A DNA stretch of 45,469 nt, from positions 1 to 45,469 of the forward strand of contig JBJKSO010000050.1 of assembly GCA_046703825.1 (NCBI GenBank), read 5' to 3'. The notes under the pieces are model-generated. The model searched no databases. It worked only from the letters and a program-made list of their open reading frames with translations, and was not told the DNA's origin. The position numbers and the translations under genes were made by a program. The stretch is from JBJKSO01 sp046703825 (GTDB lineage Bacteria; Chloroflexota; Dormibacteria; Aeolococcales; Bog-877). Shown here piece after piece: positions 16,213-24,001 of the stretch; within the stretch, counting starts at the first letter, position 1; every line of letters begins with the position of its first letter.

Positions 16213-17270
16213 CGCGGCCTGCCCCCCGCCGGTCCAGGGGCCGCAGTGAAGACCGGGTTCATCACGTGCCACTGGTCGGGGTGGGCGCGCAACTCCGGCT
16301 CCAACACGCCAAGGACGCGCTGCGCCGCCGCGCGCAGATCAGGTTCTCCCCTTTCACCGCCCTCAATCCAGATCGGCGGGAAGCCCTTGGCCAGGTAGTG
16401 ATCGCCCGGCTTGCGCAGCAGCACCACCGGCATGATCGCGGCCCCGGTGCGGGCGGCCAGCTCGACCGCACCCAGGGGGATGGATGCCTCCGAGCCGAGA
16501 AAGGCCAGGCGCTCGCCGGTCCCCAGCAGGTCACGATCCATGGCTATCACCACCACCCCCTGGCGGGCCAGCACCCGGCGGATCTGGCGGACCGCGGCCG
16601 CGCCAGAGCGGTGCACCGCCTCCAGGTCGCCGCGGCGGACTGCGTCCACGTTGAGCGGGATCACCTGGCAACCCACCCGGGTGCGGGCCCGCACCAGCCA
16701 GTCGAAGCAGCGCAGCGGCCGGACCTGCTCCGCCAGCAACGCCAGGCCACCGTCGATGCCGCTGAAGTGACTGTACAGGGCGGCGATCGCGGCTTCCCAG
16801 GAACCCAGGTGGAAGCTGACGATGATCACGCCCCGGCCGGGTCGGCGTGCGTCGTCCAGGTAGTGCGCGTCCTGCACCGTGATCCACTGGCGCCAGGAGT
16901 CGAGCGGCCGATGGGTCATTTGCAGCAGGTCGATCCAGGCCTTGAGGAAGTTGGTCACGTTGGCCCGGACCAGGCGGCGCATCTGCCGGCGGCTGAGACC
17001 GGGCACGACCACCGCCAGATTTGCCTCCAGCCCCCGCCAGTGACTCGGCCAGATGAGGGTCAGGGCGGCCGCCAGCGGGCGGGTGAAGAGGTAGGCGGTG
17101 CGGCGGTCGACGGTCCGCAGCCCCAGCTCCGCCGCTCGCAGCCCCAGGTAGGGCAGCAGCGGATCGGGCTCCCGCTCGGAGGCCGGGTCGGTTGGGACGG
17201 CCGGGGCCGGGGTGCGCGAGGTCCCCATCCAGAGCAGCCGGGAACGGGTGCCCTTCAGCGTCATCCTCAT
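16209..17270 (-). CDS. LpxL/HtrB-type lipid acyltransferase (second copy)
   Basis: This 353-aa protein belongs to the LpxL/HtrB lysophospholipid acyltransferase family. The HxxxxE catalytic motif lies in SFHLGSWE near residue 155, and the later segments GVVVIAMDRDLLG and FLGSEASIPLGAVELA fit the family. In mycobacteria the related PatA protein acylates phosphatidylinositol mannosides; being next to pimA suggests the same role. The N-terminal 40 residues are Pro-rich. The ATG at 17270 forms an ATGA overlap with the upstream acyltransferase stop, and the end overlaps pimA. It is a diverged paralogue of the next gene. Confidence 0.82.
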   Translation of the reverse strand: MRMTLKGTRSRLLWMGTSRTPAPAVPTDPASEREPDPLLPYLGLRAAELGLRTVDRRTAYLFTRPLAAALTLIWPSHWRGLEANLAVVVPGLSRRQMRRLVRANVTNFLKAWIDLLQMTHRPLDSWRQWITVQDAHYLDDARRPGRGVIIVSFHLGSWEAAIAALYSHFSGIDGGLALLAEQVRPLRCFDWLVRARTRVGCQVIPLNVDAVRRGDLEAVHRSGAAAVRQIRRVLARQGVVVIAMDRDLLGTGERLAFLGSEASIPLGAVELAARTGAAIMPVVLLRKPGDHYLAKGFPPIWIEGGERGEPDLRAAAQRVLGVLEPELRAHPDQWHVMNPVFTAAPGPAGGRPR

Positions 17271-18220
17271 CCGGCCGCCCTCATGCCCAGGAGTGAATGG
17301 AAGGCGAACCACTGCACCGGGTCCACCCGGATCATCGCCTCGAAGCAACTGGCAATCGACTGGGTGAGCTGGTCCACGGCCCCGGCCAAGTCGTCCGAAA
17401 GCGGCCTGGACAGCGGCGGCATCAGCGCCGCCCGGTAGGTGCCGCCCTCCCGTCGGACGAAGCCCGGGATCACCGGCGCCCCGGTGCGCATCGAGAGCGT
17501 GGCGGGGCCGGCGGGCATCCGCACCCGCGAGCCCAGGAAGTCGACCTCCACCCCGGAGCCGGACTGGTCGATGTCGCAGGCCAGGCAGAGCACCTGGTTG
17601 TGGCGCAGCACCCGCAGCGCCGCCCGGGCACTTGCAGGACCGCTGGGGATGATCCGTACCCCCACCCGCTCGCGCCCCCGGCGCACCACCCGGTCTACGG
17701 CCGGCGGGCCGAAGGGGTTGGCAACCGCGTACACGGGGGTCCCCCCGGTTGCCGTTGCCGCTGCCCCGAGGTCCCAGTTGCCGAGATGGGGAGTGACCAC
17801 GATCGCTCCCAGACCGCCGGCAAGGGCGGCGTGCAGCGGGTCGAGGTCGATGGCGCCGTGGCGCCTCTTAAGGTCCGCCACCAGGCGGTCCAGGATCAGG
17901 AAATCCAGGAGCGTGCCCGCGTAGTTGCGGAAGGCCCGCCGCGCGAGCCGGCCGGCGCTCTCAGCGCCCTCGAAGACGGCGTAGTTTTCGCGGGCGAAGC
18001 GGGCCCGGTCCCGGAAAAGGTAGTAGCCGCCGAGGCCCAGCACATCCCCGATTGCGTAGCGCAGGCCTGGGGACATGGGCCGGATCAGGGACTGCGCCAG
18101 CCCCAGCCCCAAAGCGCGAAGCCCGCCGTCGGCCAGCCAGCCGCCTGGCCCCGGCCGCACCCGGCCGGGGCCAACAGCGCCGCCGGACACCGCCTCGCCG
18201 TCGATGCTCATTGCCGCCAT
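17267..18220 (-). CDS. LpxL/HtrB-type (PatA-like) lipid acyltransferase (first copy)
   Basis: This 317-aa protein has the HxxxxD motif in TPHLGNWDLG near residue 145, followed by FGPPAVDRVV, VLCLACDIDQSG and VDFLGSRVRMPAGPATL, the standard LpxL/HtrB order. A role in acylating phosphatidylinositol mannosides or their precursor is inferred from the operon. The gene is preceded by ino1 with a 16-bp gap and overlaps the second acyltransferase by 4 bp. Start is ATG at 18220, with a second in-frame ATG three codons on. Two such genes side by side suggest two acylation positions. Confidence 0.82.
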   Translation of the reverse strand: MAAMSIDGEAVSGGAVGPGRVRPGPGGWLADGGLRALGLGLAQSLIRPMSPGLRYAIGDVLGLGGYYLFRDRARFARENYAVFEGAESAGRLARRAFRNYAGTLLDFLILDRLVADLKRRHGAIDLDPLHAALAGGLGAIVVTPHLGNWDLGAAATATGGTPVYAVANPFGPPAVDRVVRRGRERVGVRIIPSGPASARAALRVLRHNQVLCLACDIDQSGSGVEVDFLGSRVRMPAGPATLSMRTGAPVIPGFVRREGGTYRAALMPPLSRPLSDDLAGAVDQLTQSIASCFEAMIRVDPVQWFAFHSLLGMRAAG

Positions 18221-18236
18221 CCGGCTGGGCTGGTGG

Positions 18237-19430
18237 CTACGAGTCGCTGCCCACCGGGGCCGCGTCGCGGGCGTCGGACCGAGCTGCGTTCACCGGGGCG
18301 GCAGTGGGCCGCCTGGCCACCGGCGCCTCCTCGGGATCGCTGATGCAGCTGGCGCCCACCCGGCCGAGGATGAACAGCTCGGTCAGCTCGTGAGCCCGTT
18401 CGTCGGTCACCTGGAAGGGCGGCGACTTCATGAAGTAGGAGGAGGGAGCCTCGAGCGCTCCGCTCAGCCCGCGCTCCAGGGCCAGCTTGGCGCAGCGGAC
18501 CGCATCGATCACGATCCCCGCCGAGTTGGGCGAGTCGTGGACCTCGAGCTTCAGATCCACCGTGAGCGGAACCTCTCCAAAGGACGTCCCCTCCATGCGG
18601 ATGTGGGCCCACTTGCGGTCCTTGAGCCAGGGCACGTAGTCGCTGGGCCCGATGTGCACGTCCCGGGCCGGCAGCGGCTCATCCATCTGCGAGAGCACCG
18701 AGTTGGTCTTGCTGATCTTCTTGCTGACCAGCCGCTCCCGCTCCAGCATGTTGAGGAAGTCGGTGTTGCCCCCGAAATTCAGCTGGTAGGTGTGCTCCAG
18801 GCGAACCCCGCGCTCCTCGAACAGGTGCGTCAGGATCCGGTGGATGATAGTCGAGCCCACCTGCGACTTGATGTCGTCGCCGATGATGGGCAAACCCCGC
18901 TCCTCGAAGCGGTGCCGCCAGTACTGCTCTCGGGCGATGAACACCGGCATGCAGTTGACCATGGCGCAGCCCGCCTCCAGGATCTGCTCGGTGTACCACT
19001 TGGTGGCCATCTCCGAGCCCACCGGCAGGTAGTTGACGACCACGTCGGTGCCGGTATCGCGCAGGATCTTGACGATGTCGGCGGTGGGGCCAGGGGCCTT
19101 CTCGATTATCTCCGACAGGTACTTACCCAGCCCGTCATGGGTCATACCCCGGTGCACCGGCACCCCGAGCTGACCCGTCTCGAAGAACTTCACCGTGTTG
19201 TTCTGGCCGCGGAAGATCGCCTCGCCGAGGTCGTAGCCCACCTTCTCCTTGTCCACGTCGAAGGCAGCCGAGAATTCGATGTCGCTGATGTGGTAGCCGC
19301 CCAGGTCGACGTGCATGAGCCCGGGGACACGCTGGGACGGATCGGCATCCTTGTAGAAACCGACCCCCTGCACCAAAGAGGAGGCGCAGTTGCCCACGCC
19401 GATCACGGCGACACGTACCTTCTTTGTCAT
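18237..19430 (-). CDS. ino1: myo-Inositol-1-phosphate synthase
   Basis: This 397-aa protein has the actinobacterial/archaeal-type inositol-1-phosphate synthase motifs: VIGVGNCASSLVQG (NAD binding) at residues 9-22, NYLPVGSE near 140, GDDIKSQVGSTI near 190, LNFGGNTDF near 220 and KISKTNSV near 240. It converts glucose 6-phosphate to inositol 1-phosphate, the substrate for PIP synthase. A C-terminal tail of about 30 residues is longer than in Mycobacterium Ino1. The ATG at 19430 has an AGAGG site and overlaps the regulator's stop in ATGA, so the two are coupled; the long frame upstream of it is shadow of the regulator gene. Confidence 0.92.
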   Translation of the reverse strand: MTKKVRVAVIGVGNCASSLVQGVGFYKDADPSQRVPGLMHVDLGGYHISDIEFSAAFDVDKEKVGYDLGEAIFRGQNNTVKFFETGQLGVPVHRGMTHDGLGKYLSEIIEKAPGPTADIVKILRDTGTDVVVNYLPVGSEMATKWYTEQILEAGCAMVNCMPVFIAREQYWRHRFEERGLPIIGDDIKSQVGSTIIHRILTHLFEERGVRLEHTYQLNFGGNTDFLNMLERERLVSKKISKTNSVLSQMDEPLPARDVHIGPSDYVPWLKDRKWAHIRMEGTSFGEVPLTVDLKLEVHDSPNSAGIVIDAVRCAKLALERGLSGALEAPSSYFMKSPPFQVTDERAHELTELFILGRVGASCISDPEEAPVARRPTAAPVNAARSDARDAAPVGSDS

Positions 19431-19855
19431 CCAAGCACCTCTGGAACTGATTGCTCCCTCACCCCTCGGGCGAGGGGCTGATTTGACTCCGACTGGGATT
19501 CGCCGCCAGGGCCGACCGGTGAAGGGGCCAGCAGGCCGGTGAACTGGGCGAGGCTGGCGGCGATCGACTCGCGGTCCAGCCGGCAGAAGACCTCGCGGCC
19601 CTCGCGCTGGGTGTTGACGATGTGGGCTCGGCGCAAGAGCCGCAGATGCCACGACATCCGGGGCTGACTGATGCCGAGTTGCAGGGCCATGTCCGAAACC
19701 CTGGCCCGCTCCACCTCGGCCAGCCGCTGCACGATGCGCAACCGGGTCGGGTTGGCCAGTCCCTCGAAGTAGGCGGCGAGATCGCCGTCGGTGACCGGGG
19801 CCAGGGCCAGCGGCAGTACGCGCCGGGTCGGTCGCTCGCCAGGCTGGTTGGGCAT
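19427..19855 (-). CDS. ArsR-type winged-helix regulator of the inositol/PIM operon
   Basis: This 142-aa protein has an ArsR-type winged helix: FEGLANPTRLRIVQRLAE near residue 30, recognition helix ISQPRMSWHLRLLRRA near 65 and the wing VNTQREGREVFCRLD. The metal-binding cysteine motif of the ArsR/SmtB sensors is absent. The C-terminal 30 residues are low in hydrophobics and may hold the sensing part. It overlaps ino1 by 4 bp, so it probably regulates it and itself; corynebacteria use a LacI-type protein (IpsA) for this job instead. Start is ATG at 19855. A threefold 15-bp repeat overlaps the start. Confidence 0.85.
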   Translation of the reverse strand: MPNQPGERPTRRVLPLALAPVTDGDLAAYFEGLANPTRLRIVQRLAEVERARVSDMALQLGISQPRMSWHLRLLRRAHIVNTQREGREVFCRLDRESIAASLAQFTGLLAPSPVGPGGESQSESNQPLARGVREQSVPEVLG

Positions 19856-19894
19856 CAGATAAAGGAACCTTTCATAAAGAGAAGTTTCATAAAG
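19855..19894 (-). promoter_or_regulatory. Threefold 15-bp direct repeat upstream of the ArsR-type gene
   Basis: On the plus strand TTTCATAAAG occurs at 19870-19879 and again at 19885-19894, and a weaker third copy, TCAGATAAAG, at 19855-19864. The copies are exactly 15 bp apart. The region is much more AT-rich than its surroundings and touches the regulator's ATG. It is a good candidate for an operator, or for a transcript leader that controls the operon. Confidence 0.55.
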
Positions 19895-19947
19895 CGGACG
19901 TTATGCATCCTAGCGCGAGGCCTCGCCCGGGTCAAGCCCGGCGCCGG

Positions 19948-20955
19948 TCAGCCGTTCGGGGCGGATCCGCCGCCCGGTGCTGCGGGCAGCCCGAAAGGCG
20001 TCGCGCTGGAATTGAGGGGCGGCGGCGGCCGCAGTGGGAATGCCGCACCGCCGACAGGCCCGAGCGCTGCGTGCAGCGCCGGCAGGGCCCACGTCCCGGA
20101 GAGCTCGCGCCACTCCTTCGGGCCGCAGCCGGCGTACGGCTCGATCACCACCACCTGGATGGTGCCCTCCCCTGGCCCACCAAAGTACCCCGCCGTCTGC
20201 ATCCGCGCACAGCCCGGCGCCAGGTAGCGCACCCGGTCCGGGCCCGACCCGGGCAGCCACGGCACCGAGACCAGCCGCTGCGCCAGCTCCGCCCGCGGGG
20301 GGGTGTACGGCTCCATGCAGATCGAAGTGCGGCTGCGATAGGCGATCACAAAGCCGGCGGCGGTGACGATCACCGCTTGGTAGCCGGAGTCCGGCTCGGC
20401 GCCAACCGGCAGCCTTGGGGGCTTGCTGCTGCCGATGTACGGACAGGCGAACGGGCCCAAGAATCGTGAGAAGGCCACCCAGGCCAGGGTGCGGTGAAGC
20501 TGGGCAGAGGCGGGCAGCGATGCGTTGAGCCGCGCCTGCAGTGTGACCCGACCCACGCCGAAGGCGATGAAGGGCCCCCCGGCAACGGCAGGGCCGGTGG
20601 GAACCGCGGCCGAGTAGACCTTGGCCCAGGCTCCGCTGGCGGCCAGCACGAGCGCCTCACCGGGCGGCGCCGGGTCCACCGTCAGCGCCCGGTTGTCCAA
20701 GCCCACCGCCTGGACATAGCGCAGCCGGCGCACGGAGGCCTTGGTGGGAAGGCCCGGGAAAGTGATCCCCACGGCCGGTCCGCCAGCTGCCAGCACTGCC
20801 CGGCTTGGGAGCGCGCCCGGCCTCTCAGGAGGGTAACCGGCGCTCCCGAACACCGCCACGCTCGCAATCGCGAACCCGACCGCAGCCAGCGGAGCGACCG
20901 CGACGCCCAGTCTTCGCGCCTTGGAGATGCCTGCCACGACGCACAGGGGACGCAT
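19948..20955 (-). CDS. Hypothetical membrane-anchored or secreted protein
   Basis: This 335-aa protein starts with a basic stretch and a hydrophobic helix (LGVAVAPLAAVGFAIASVAVF, about residues 16-36) without a clear cleavage site or lipobox, so it is probably exported and anchored. The body is rich in Ala, Gly and Pro and has scattered cysteines (FACPYIG, SICMEPY, PGCARM, YAGCGPKEW) that could pair in an oxidising compartment. No family is recognised. It ends about 90 bp from the operator repeat of the inositol operon and starts close to the MDR gene end (21 bp), so it is probably cotranscribed with that gene. Confidence 0.6.
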   Translation of the reverse strand: MRPLCVVAGISKARRLGVAVAPLAAVGFAIASVAVFGSAGYPPERPGALPSRAVLAAGGPAVGITFPGLPTKASVRRLRYVQAVGLDNRALTVDPAPPGEALVLAASGAWAKVYSAAVPTGPAVAGGPFIAFGVGRVTLQARLNASLPASAQLHRTLAWVAFSRFLGPFACPYIGSSKPPRLPVGAEPDSGYQAVIVTAAGFVIAYRSRTSICMEPYTPPRAELAQRLVSVPWLPGSGPDRVRYLAPGCARMQTAGYFGGPGEGTIQVVVIEPYAGCGPKEWRELSGTWALPALHAALGPVGGAAFPLRPPPPLNSSATPFGLPAAPGGGSAPNG

Positions 20956-20976
20956 GCCGGGCCAGCGGGGTTCCCG

Positions 20977-22029
20977 TCAGTCCAAGCGCAGCACCAGCTT
21001 GCCGTTGACCTGGCCCTCGGCCAGGCGCACGAACGCGGTCTTGGCGTCCGCCAGCGGGTAGACGGTATCGATCAGCGGGAAGACAGGTGCCGCATCCACC
21101 ATCTGAAGCAGGCGGCGGAACTCGTCGCGCGTGCCCATGGTCGAACCCAGCACCCGGATCTGGCGCCAGAAGACCCGGCGCAGGTCGGCGGACGGCTCCG
21201 CCCCGCTGGTAGCGCCGGAGACCACCACTGCTCCGCCCCGCCGCACGGCGCGGAGGCTGGTGGGCCAGGTTGCCTCGCCCACCGACTCGATCACGGCGTC
21301 CACCCCCTGCCCGGAGGTGGCCTCCATGATCTCCCCCACCGCATCCTTGCTGGTGCCCAGGGCGTGGTGAGCGCCCCGCTCGATCGCCGCCTGGCGCTTG
21401 TCAGGGTCGCGGCTGCTCACGAAGACCCTGAGGCCGGCGGCCAGGGCGAGTCGCTCCGCGGCCGTCGACAGCCCACCGCCGGCGCCTTGGATCAGCACCG
21501 AATCACCGGGCCGGCTCATAGCCTTGGTGAAGAGCATCCGGTAGGCGGTCAGGTAGGTGGTCGGCAGGCAGGCGGCGTGCTCGAAATCCAGGCTGGCGGG
21601 CATGGGAAAGAGGTTCACGGCCGGCACCAGGCAGTACTCGGCAAAGGTGCCCTCGTATGGGCCTTCACTGAGCAGGGCGAACCTGGAGCAGCCGGTCTCG
21701 TCCGGGCCCAGGCAGGCGTCGCAGCGTCCGCAGGTGATAACGGCATGGGCGACAACTTCAGTACCCAGCGGGATCCGCGGCTCCGTACCGGGACCGTAAC
21801 CGTCGACGACTCCGGCGACGTCGCAACCGAGGGTGCGCGGCAGCGAGCTGGGGGGCGCGCCCACGCCGCGCAAGCTCCACAGGTCGTGGTGGTTGAGCGA
21901 CGCGGCGCGCATCCGGACCCTGGCTTGGCCAGCCTGCGGCTGGGGTGGCTCGCGATCGCCAACTCCAAGGTTGCGCAAGGCATCGTCACCACCGACCGAT
22001 GCTGCGAAGGCTGCCAACATACGCATCAC
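20977..22029 (-). CDS. Zinc-type alcohol dehydrogenase/quinone oxidoreductase (MDR family)
   Basis: This 350-aa medium-chain dehydrogenase has the GroES-like N-terminal domain with SLNHHDLWSLRG and LGCDVAGVV. The structural-zinc cysteines lie in ITCGRCDACLGPDETGC (near 98-114), and the Rossmann motif GAGGGLST is near 180. It probably oxidises or reduces an alcohol, aldehyde or enone with NAD(P)H. Possible starts are GTG 22029, ATG 22026 and ATG 22020; GTG has a GGA-rich site. It is divergent from the PucR-type regulator, across a 135-bp gap with inverted repeats. Confidence 0.88.
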   Translation of the reverse strand: MMRMLAAFAASVGGDDALRNLGVGDREPPQPQAGQARVRMRAASLNHHDLWSLRGVGAPPSSLPRTLGCDVAGVVDGYGPGTEPRIPLGTEVVAHAVITCGRCDACLGPDETGCSRFALLSEGPYEGTFAEYCLVPAVNLFPMPASLDFEHAACLPTTYLTAYRMLFTKAMSRPGDSVLIQGAGGGLSTAAERLALAAGLRVFVSSRDPDKRQAAIERGAHHALGTSKDAVGEIMEATSGQGVDAVIESVGEATWPTSLRAVRRGGAVVVSGATSGAEPSADLRRVFWRQIRVLGSTMGTRDEFRRLLQMVDAAPVFPLIDTVYPLADAKTAFVRLAEGQVNGKLVLRLD

Positions 22030-22035
22030 TCCATT

Positions 22036-22082
22036 CCCCGGGTTTTAACCCAGCTTGAAAGCCCGGGGCTTGCTTCGCAAGC
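22036..22082. promoter_or_regulatory. Nested inverted repeats between the MDR gene and the PucR-type gene
   Basis: CCCCGGG (22036-22042) pairs with CCCGGGG (22062-22068), and directly after it GCTTGC-TTC-GCAAGC (22068-22082) forms a perfect short hairpin. GGGTT-TT-AACCC lies inside the first arm. The divergent position suggests an operator or a leader hairpin for one of the two genes. No promoter boxes can be assigned with confidence. Confidence 0.35.
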
Positions 22083-22164
22083 ATCGGCGGTTTCTCCTAA
22101 GCCGCGTGGAGGTGTGGCCCGGCGGAGCGAGGGCTCGGCAAATCCGAACTATGCTGGCGGCGGA

Positions 22165-23448
22165 TTGCAGCAGCTGAACCGCCGCCCGCACGACCGGCGC
22201 GTCTACACCGAGCTGCCCTCGGTCAGCCCGGTGATCATCGCGTCCCTGCGGCGGCGCTTGGACCGCGTGGCCCGGCGGATGATGATCGAGATGGCTCGGG
22301 CCATCCCGCTGGAGGAGGGGGTCAGTACCGGCTCCGCCTTCCGCAGCGAGGTGCTGGCCGCCTGCCGCGAAGGGGTGGGCACGCTGCTGGCGTTGTGGGC
22401 CGAATCGCGGCCTCCGTCTCGGTCGGAGCTGCAGCAGCTGTCACGCATGGGCGGCCGCCTGGCGGTGACGGGCGTACCGCTGGACGCGATCCTGCGCGGC
22501 TACCGGGTGGCCGCCCTGGTCATCTGGCAGCACGTGATCGAGGTGGTGCGCCGGCATCCTGAGATCGAGGCGGAGTCGGTGCTGACGGCGGTGGGCCCCC
22601 TCTTCGACTACCTGGACTCGATCAGCGTCGCTGTCAGCAGCAGCTACCTGGAGAACCGCGAGCGCATCCGTCGCGAGCAGGACCGCCAGTATGACCAGTT
22701 CTTCAGCGAGGTTCTGGCCGGAAGCGCCGACCAGGAGATGGTGGCCCGCGCATCCATCAGCGGTGGTCCCCACCTGGAGTTCCCCTACCGCTTGGTGGTG
22801 ATCTCCGCCGAGGACACCTCGGCGGAGGCCACCATCGCCACCGCCTGGATGGTGGTGGGCGCGCATGTTGCGCTGTACCAGGGCAACGTCGTGGCCTTGG
22901 TTCCGGCCGCGGTCAAGATGGCAACCCTGCAGCGCCGCCTGCAGGTGGCGCTGGGGGGCGACAACGTGCCCTGGTCGCTGGCCTGCGGATCGGTGGCCGC
23001 GGCACTGAGCGAGGTTCCGGGGGCCTATCGCGCCGCACGCGACGCCCTGGTCGTCGGGCAGGCGCTCAACCCCGGGCAGGCCCTCTACGACGCCACCCGG
23101 CTGCACCCCTATCTGGGCTGGCTCCACGACCTGGCCGGGCTGCGGGCATTCGTCGAAGAGACGCTCGGCCCCCTCATTGATCGCGAGCGCAACGGCGGCC
23201 TGCCCCTGCGGGCAACCCTGGAAGCGCTGCTGAGCCACGATGGCCTCACCGCCGCAGCCCGGGCGATCGGGGTCCACCGCCACACCCTCCTCTACCGGAT
23301 GGAACGGATCTCGGACCTGGTGGGCAGCTGGAACAGCCCCGAGGATCGGCTGCGCCTGGAGCTCGCCCTGCGCGCCTCACGACTGCTGGACTCGCTCGAC
23401 CCCCCCACCCACGCGGCCGCGGGCAGCGGCGCCTTGCGCCGGCGCTAG
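22165..23448 (+). CDS. PucR/CdaR-type transcriptional regulator
   Basis: This 427-aa protein has the PucR C-terminal HTH_30 domain: LEALLSHDGLTAAARAIG then VHRHTLLYRMERISDLVG near residues 355-395. It also has the preceding GGDEF-like domain of the family (YRLVVISAEDTS, then ALSEVPGAYRAARDALV) and an N-terminal helical RsbRD-like part (VARRMMIEMARAIP, LAVTGVPLDAILRGYR). Such proteins respond to small metabolites. The start is uncertain: TTG 22165 was chosen, GTG 22231 is the alternative. The frame stays open far upstream, but there it is antisense to the MDR gene. Confidence 0.85.
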   Translation: MQQLNRRPHDRRVYTELPSVSPVIIASLRRRLDRVARRMMIEMARAIPLEEGVSTGSAFRSEVLAACREGVGTLLALWAESRPPSRSELQQLSRMGGRLAVTGVPLDAILRGYRVAALVIWQHVIEVVRRHPEIEAESVLTAVGPLFDYLDSISVAVSSSYLENRERIRREQDRQYDQFFSEVLAGSADQEMVARASISGGPHLEFPYRLVVISAEDTSAEATIATAWMVVGAHVALYQGNVVALVPAAVKMATLQRRLQVALGGDNVPWSLACGSVAAALSEVPGAYRAARDALVVGQALNPGQALYDATRLHPYLGWLHDLAGLRAFVEETLGPLIDRERNGGLPLRATLEALLSHDGLTAAARAIGVHRHTLLYRMERISDLVGSWNSPEDRLRLELALRASRLLDSLDPPTHAAAGSGALRRR

Positions 23449-23496
23449 TCCCCGTTCCCGCAAGCCGGGACTGCCTCGCTCCCCGAGAATGGCCGC

Positions 23497-23883
23497 ATGA
23501 GAAACCTTCCCTTCCTGCCCGGGCGCCGAGTGCGCCAGCAAGACCTTCAGGCCATGGCCGCGATGGCGGCGCTGGGCTCCGCCGATGCCCTGCTGTTCAT
23601 CCTGCGGCGAAGGTCCGACCTCTTCGCCAAGTCCAAGGGACGAGCGTTTGGATCGTTGGCAGGATTGGGGCTGTGGTCGGCGCTGGCGGTCAGCTCCTCG
23701 TTGGCCGCCCAGGACACCTCCGACAAGCGCCTCCAAGGACTCACGGCTGGGCTGGCCAAGGCCAGCGCCGGTGCCGGCGTGGCCCTTTGGGCAGTGCACA
23801 TGGCGATACGGAAGGGGCGGCTGCGCTCATCGCTGGCGGCCGGGTTGGGGGTGGCCTGCGCTCTGCTGGCGGTTCGGGACTAG
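23497..23883 (+). CDS. Small membrane protein, unknown
   Basis: This 128-aa protein has an N-terminal basic stretch, then hydrophobic stretches near residues 20-36, 50-70 and 88-125 with Arg/Lys-rich loops, so it may span the membrane two to four times. No family is recognised. The ATG at 23497 follows the regulator gene by 48 bp on the same strand, so the two may be cotranscribed. Confidence 0.55.
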   Translation: MRNLPFLPGRRVRQQDLQAMAAMAALGSADALLFILRRRSDLFAKSKGRAFGSLAGLGLWSALAVSSSLAAQDTSDKRLQGLTAGLAKASAGAGVALWAVHMAIRKGRLRSSLAAGLGVACALLAVRD

Positions 23884-24001
23884 CCCCGACAACCTCCACG
23901 GTCCCGGCCGGCGGGCCTCCTCGTCAGCGCCCGGCGACACCGCTTCCACGGGTTGGCGTTACCCGGGTGTAATCGACCCCGCCTTTCTTGGGAGGGTCTC
24001 G

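Noticed and set aside
20494..22164. Long upstream extension of the PucR reading frame
   Set aside because: It is antisense to the MDR dehydrogenase and has no family similarity; open frames of this length are common opposite genes in high-GC DNA.
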